DNA from: Streptomyces liliiviolaceus | GTDB lineage: Bacteria > Actinomycetota > Actinomycetes > Streptomycetales > Streptomycetaceae | DNA length: 64,000 nucleotides | Direction of reading: 5' to 3' | NCBI RefSeq assembly: GCF_018070025.1 | Contig: NZ_JAGPYQ010000001.1 | Location: forward strand, 3,782,001 to 3,846,000 | Shown here: positions 61,492-64,000 of the stretch, piece after piece | How positions within the stretch are numbered: position 1 is the first letter of the stretch | Layout: the number at the start of each line of letters is the position of its first letter | Translations under genes and position numbers: made by a program | The notes under the pieces: model-generated | Told to the model about the DNA's origin: nothing | The model's database searches: none | What the model saw: only the letters and a program-made list of their open reading frames with translations

Positions 61492-62796
61492 TCAGCTCGT
61501 CGCCGGTTCCACCGCCGCCACCTTCACGAACCGTGTCTCCGGGAGCAGCGCGAAGCAGCCGAGGCTGAGCAGCGCGATGCCCGTCAGATAGGCGGCCACG
61601 CCCCACGGGACCCGCCCGCTCTGGTCGGCGATCGCGGTCGCCACAATTGGGGTGAGCGCGCCCCCGAGCACCCCGCCCAGGTTGTAGCCCACCGCCGCGC
61701 CCGTGCAGCGCACCCGCGGCTCGTACAACTCCGGCAGATACGCGGCGATCACGGCGAACATCGTCACGAACGAGATCAGGGCCACCAGGAAACCGAGGAA
61801 CATCAGCAGCGGTTCGCCCGTCGACAGCAGCGCGATCATCGGGAACATCCACACGGCGGCGCCCGCGCAGCCGGCCAGGCACAGGGGCCGCCGCCCGTAC
61901 CGGTCGCTCAGAACGGCCACCAGGGGAGTGAGCGCACCCTTCACCACGACGGCCGCCATGATGATGGCCAGCATGACGGTACGGCTCACCCCGAGCCGTT
62001 CGGTCGCGTAGGCGAGGGACCAGGTCGTCACCGCGTAGAACAGCGCGTATCCCACGGAGAGCGCCCCGGCGGTCAGCAGGACGAGACGCCAGTGGCCGCG
62101 GACCACCTCGACGAGCGGCACGCGCGCGTGCTCCCGCATTTCGAGGAACCTCGGGCTCTCGGCGAGCGAGGAGCGCAGCCACAGCCCGGCCGCCGCCAGG
62201 ACGCCCGCCGCCCAGAACGGCACCCGCCAGCCCCAGGACGCGAACTGCGCGTCGGAGAGCATCGCCGACAGCGCCAGCATCACGCCGTTGGCGAGGACGA
62301 ACCCCAGTGCCGGCCCGATCTGCGGGAAGCTCGACCACAGTCCGCGACGGTCCGGGGGCGCGTGCTCGGCGGTCAGCAGCACCGCCCCGCCCCACTCCCC
62401 GCCGAGCCCGAGTCCCTGCAGAAAACGCAGCACGAGGAGCAGCACGGGAGCGGCCGTACCGATGGAGGCGTACGTCGGTACGCAGCCGACCGCGACGGTC
62501 GAGGCGCCGGTCAGCAGCAGGGAGGCGACGAGCACGGGCCGCCGGCCGTGCCGGTCCCCGATGTGCCCGAACAGGACCGAGCCGAGGGGCCGTGCCACGA
62601 ACCCGACACCGAAGGTTCCGAAGGCCGCCAGGGTCCCCGCCAGCGGCGAGAACGTCGGGAAGAACAGCGGGCCGAGGACGAGCGCCGCCGCCGTCCCGTA
62701 GATGAAGAAGTCGTAGAACTCGATGGCCGTCCCGGCGAGTGCCGCGGCCGCGAGTCGCAGCATGGAAGGGGGCTTTACTGTGCGTGCACGGTGCAT
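61492..62796 (-). CDS. MHS-family MFS transporter (metabolite:H+ symporter)
   Basis: A 434-residue transporter of the MFS metabolite:H+ symporter group. The N-terminal [19 protein letters not shown] and the A-type motif [18 protein letters not shown] are family hallmarks, together with [14 protein letters not shown] in TM4 and the second A-like motif [17 protein letters not shown]. Members carry shikimate, citrate, alpha-ketoglutarate or proline-type solutes. Here the substrate is unknown. It ends 35 nt from the perfect palindrome. ATG 62796 starts [10 protein letters not shown]. Confidence 0.9.
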   Translation of the reverse strand: MHRARTVKPPSMLRLAAAALAGTAIEFYDFFIYGTAAALVLGPLFFPTFSPLAGTLAAFGTFGVGFVARPLGSVLFGHIGDRHGRRPVLVASLLLTGASTVAVGCVPTYASIGTAAPVLLLVLRFLQGLGLGGEWGGAVLLTAEHAPPDRRGLWSSFPQIGPALGFVLANGVMLALSAMLSDAQFASWGWRVPFWAAGVLAAAGLWLRSSLAESPRFLEMREHARVPLVEVVRGHWRLVLLTAGALSVGYALFYAVTTWSLAYATERLGVSRTVMLAIIMAAVVVKGALTPLVAVLSDRYGRRPLCLAGCAGAAVWMFPMIALLSTGEPLLMFLGFLVALISFVTMFAVIAAYLPELYEPRVRCTGAAVGYNLGGVLGGALTPIVATAIADQSGRVPWGVAAYLTGIALLSLGCFALLPETRFVKVAAVEPATS

Positions 62797-62981
62797 GCCG
62801 CGTCAACTACCCACGGTCACCACGGGTTACGGGGGCGCGCGGGGGCCCGGGCGGCCTCGGTGCGCCCCCGTCACGCGCCGGGCACCCCAGGGGGCCCGTT
62901 CCGGTGTCCGCGCACCGTGATAGACCGGGTCCGAGCAGCGGTCCTGAACGGGCCGACCCATCCGATCGGACCGGAGGAACC

Positions 62982-63455
62982 GTGCCCCGCACCCTGGCCA
63001 GCGCCCCCATCATGATTCTCAACGGCCCCAACCTGAACCTCCTGGGCCAGCGGCAGCCGGAGATCTACGGTTCCGACACCCTCGCCGACGTAGAGGCGTT
63101 GTGCGCCAAGGCGGCGGCCGCGCACGGCGGGACGGTCGACTTCCGGCAGTCCAACCACGAGGGCGAACTGGTCGACTGGATCCACGAGGCACGCCTGAAC
63201 CACTCCGGCATCGTGATCAACCCGGGCGCCTACTCGCACACCTCCGTGGCGATCCTGGACGCCCTCAACACCTGTGACGGCCTGCCCGTGTTGGAGGTCC
63301 ACATCTCCAACATCCATCAGCGCGAGGCCTTCCGGCACCACTCGTACGTCTCCCTCCGCGCCGACGGTGTCATCGCGGGCTGCGGAGTGCAGGGGTACGT
63401 GTTCGGCGTCGAGCGGGTCGCGGCGCTGGCGGGGACGGGGCAGGCGGAGGCCTGA
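62982..63455 (+). CDS. aroQ: Type II 3-dehydroquinate dehydratase
   Basis: A 157-residue enzyme that dehydrates 3-dehydroquinate to 3-dehydroshikimate; type II enzymes act as dodecamers. [19 protein letters not shown] holds the catalytic Tyr (near Arg of RQPE); [34 protein letters not shown] and [20 protein letters not shown] (catalytic His) follow in order. GTG 62982 has GGAGG 4 nt upstream. Isolated paralogues serve quinate use or secondary metabolism; with no aro neighbours the role here is not fixed. Confidence 0.95.
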   Translation: MPRTLASAPIMILNGPNLNLLGQRQPEIYGSDTLADVEALCAKAAAAHGGTVDFRQSNHEGELVDWIHEARLNHSGIVINPGAYSHTSVAILDALNTCDGLPVLEVHISNIHQREAFRHHSYVSLRADGVIAGCGVQGYVFGVERVAALAGTGQAEA

Positions 63456-63515
63456 CGGTGGACGGCGGACCGCGGTCGATGTCAGTGGCGGGTGCCACCA
63501 TCGACACATGACCGT

Positions 63516-64000
63516 TCAGAGCCGTCCCGCCTCCACGATCCGGCGCAGGAAACGCCGCGTGCGCTCCTCCCGGGGCTCGCCGAAGACCTCCTCGGCCGTG
63601 CCGCGCTCCAGCACGACCCCGCCGTCGAGGAAGCAGACCTGGTCCGCGACATCCCGGGCGAAGCCCATCTCGTGCGTGGCCAGCACCATGGTCATGCCGT
63701 CCTCCTTCAAGTCCCGGACGACGTTCAGGACCTCACCCACCAGCTCCGGGTCGAGCGCGGCCGTGACCTCGTCGAGGAGCAGCAGCCGGGGGCGTACGGC
63801 CAGGGCCCGGACGATCGCGGCCCGCTGCTGCTGGCCGCCGCTCAGCCGGTCCGGGTACTCGCCGGCCTTGGCGCCCAGCCCCAGCCGGTCGAGCAGCTCA
63901 CGGGCGCGCGCCTCGGCCTCGGCCCGCCCCGTGCCGTGCACGCGCCGCGGGGCGAGCGTGATGTTCTCCAGGACGGTCATGTGCGGGAACAGGTTGTACG
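63516..64000 (-). CDS. Amino-acid ABC transporter ATP-binding protein (partial)
   Basis: The C-terminal 160 residues or so of a GlnQ/HisP-type ATPase; the gene continues past the window edge, so Walker A is missing. Visible are the Q-loop region NLFPHMTVLENITLAP, the signature LSGGQQQRAAIVRALA, Walker B LLLLDEVTAALDPELV and the switch His in VLATHEMGFARDV. EEVFGEPREERTRRFL ends the domain. It would energise import of a polar amino acid with a membrane protein beyond the edge. Confidence 0.93.
   Translation of the reverse strand, partial: YNLFPHMTVLENITLAPRRVHGTGRAEAEARARELLDRLGLGAKAGEYPDRLSGGQQQRAAIVRALAVRPRLLLLDEVTAALDPELVGEVLNVVRDLKEDGMTMVLATHEMGFARDVADQVCFLDGGVVLERGTAEEVFGEPREERTRRFLRRIVEAGRL

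Overview
The window is chromosomal DNA of a Streptomyces or very close relative. GC content is very high with strong third-position GC bias. Many genes start with GTG. The gene content is typical of the genus: a long S1 ribosomal protein, a PAC2 protein, a Scr1-type regulator with its DUF397 partner, a FadR-type GntR regulator beside an NCS1 permease, a MocR regulator, a Tat-exported PGRP amidase and a TerD/TerC cluster. The density is that of core genome. I see no prophage, insertion sequence, integrative element or CRISPR array.

Layout. 0-9 kb: DUF3068 protein, HrpB helicase (-), a methyltransferase (-) with no canonical start codon at its expected N-terminus, then rpsA with a clear promoter and terminator, a PAC2 protein, coaE and a TPR protein. 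9-13 kb: small metabolic and unknown genes, an S4 RNA-binding protein and a family 5 uracil-DNA glycosylase. 13-17 kb: a GntR regulator and 2Fe-2S protein diverge from an NCS1 permease and hydantoin-racemase-like gene across a perfect 14-nt palindrome, probably a hydantoin or allantoin uptake module. 17-21 kb: GH6 protein, RidA, PGRP amidase and two conserved unknowns. 21.1-21.8 kb: a 740-nt gene-free stretch holding two tandem, circularly permuted tRNA-like units, followed by a terminator and short tandem repeats. 22-30 kb: FUSC transporter, EEP hydrolase, amidohydrolase, DUF899 protein, a 56-residue small protein and an ABC exporter. 30-32.5 kb: anti-sigma-like ATPase, Scr1-type regulator and DUF397 protein. 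32.5-38.5 kb: phosphatase, membrane protein plus PEP-synthase-like protein, MocR regulator. 38.5-45.8 kb: AhpD-like protein, solitary gltD, DUF1772, DUF2293, uridine-kinase-like, CBS, CorA and methyltransferase genes. 45.8-53.4 kb: psuK-psuG, glutathione-independent formaldehyde dehydrogenase, MFS, ogt, GDPD and MHYT protein. 53.4-60 kb: uvrB, terD, a frameshifted long TerD-type gene, and terC behind a yybP-ykoY-type manganese riboswitch. 60-64 kb: monooxygenase-fold protein, Ca/H antiporter, MHS transporter, aroQ and an edge-truncated amino-acid ABC ATPase.

The most unusual object is the pair of permuted tRNA-like units. In each, the T-arm and 3' acceptor strand precede the 5' acceptor strand and D-arm, with perfect 7-bp acceptor helices and the canonical tertiary-contact nucleotides. 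The second unit also has a complete anticodon arm (anticodon CCG) and a 9-bp outer helix pairing its ends. Other points of note are a dispersed repeat translated in frame inside hrpB, ten copies of the alternating palindrome CACGCGCGCGTG, and a 30-nt perfect palindrome between convergent genes. Functions are assigned from family recognition by eye; no database search was run.
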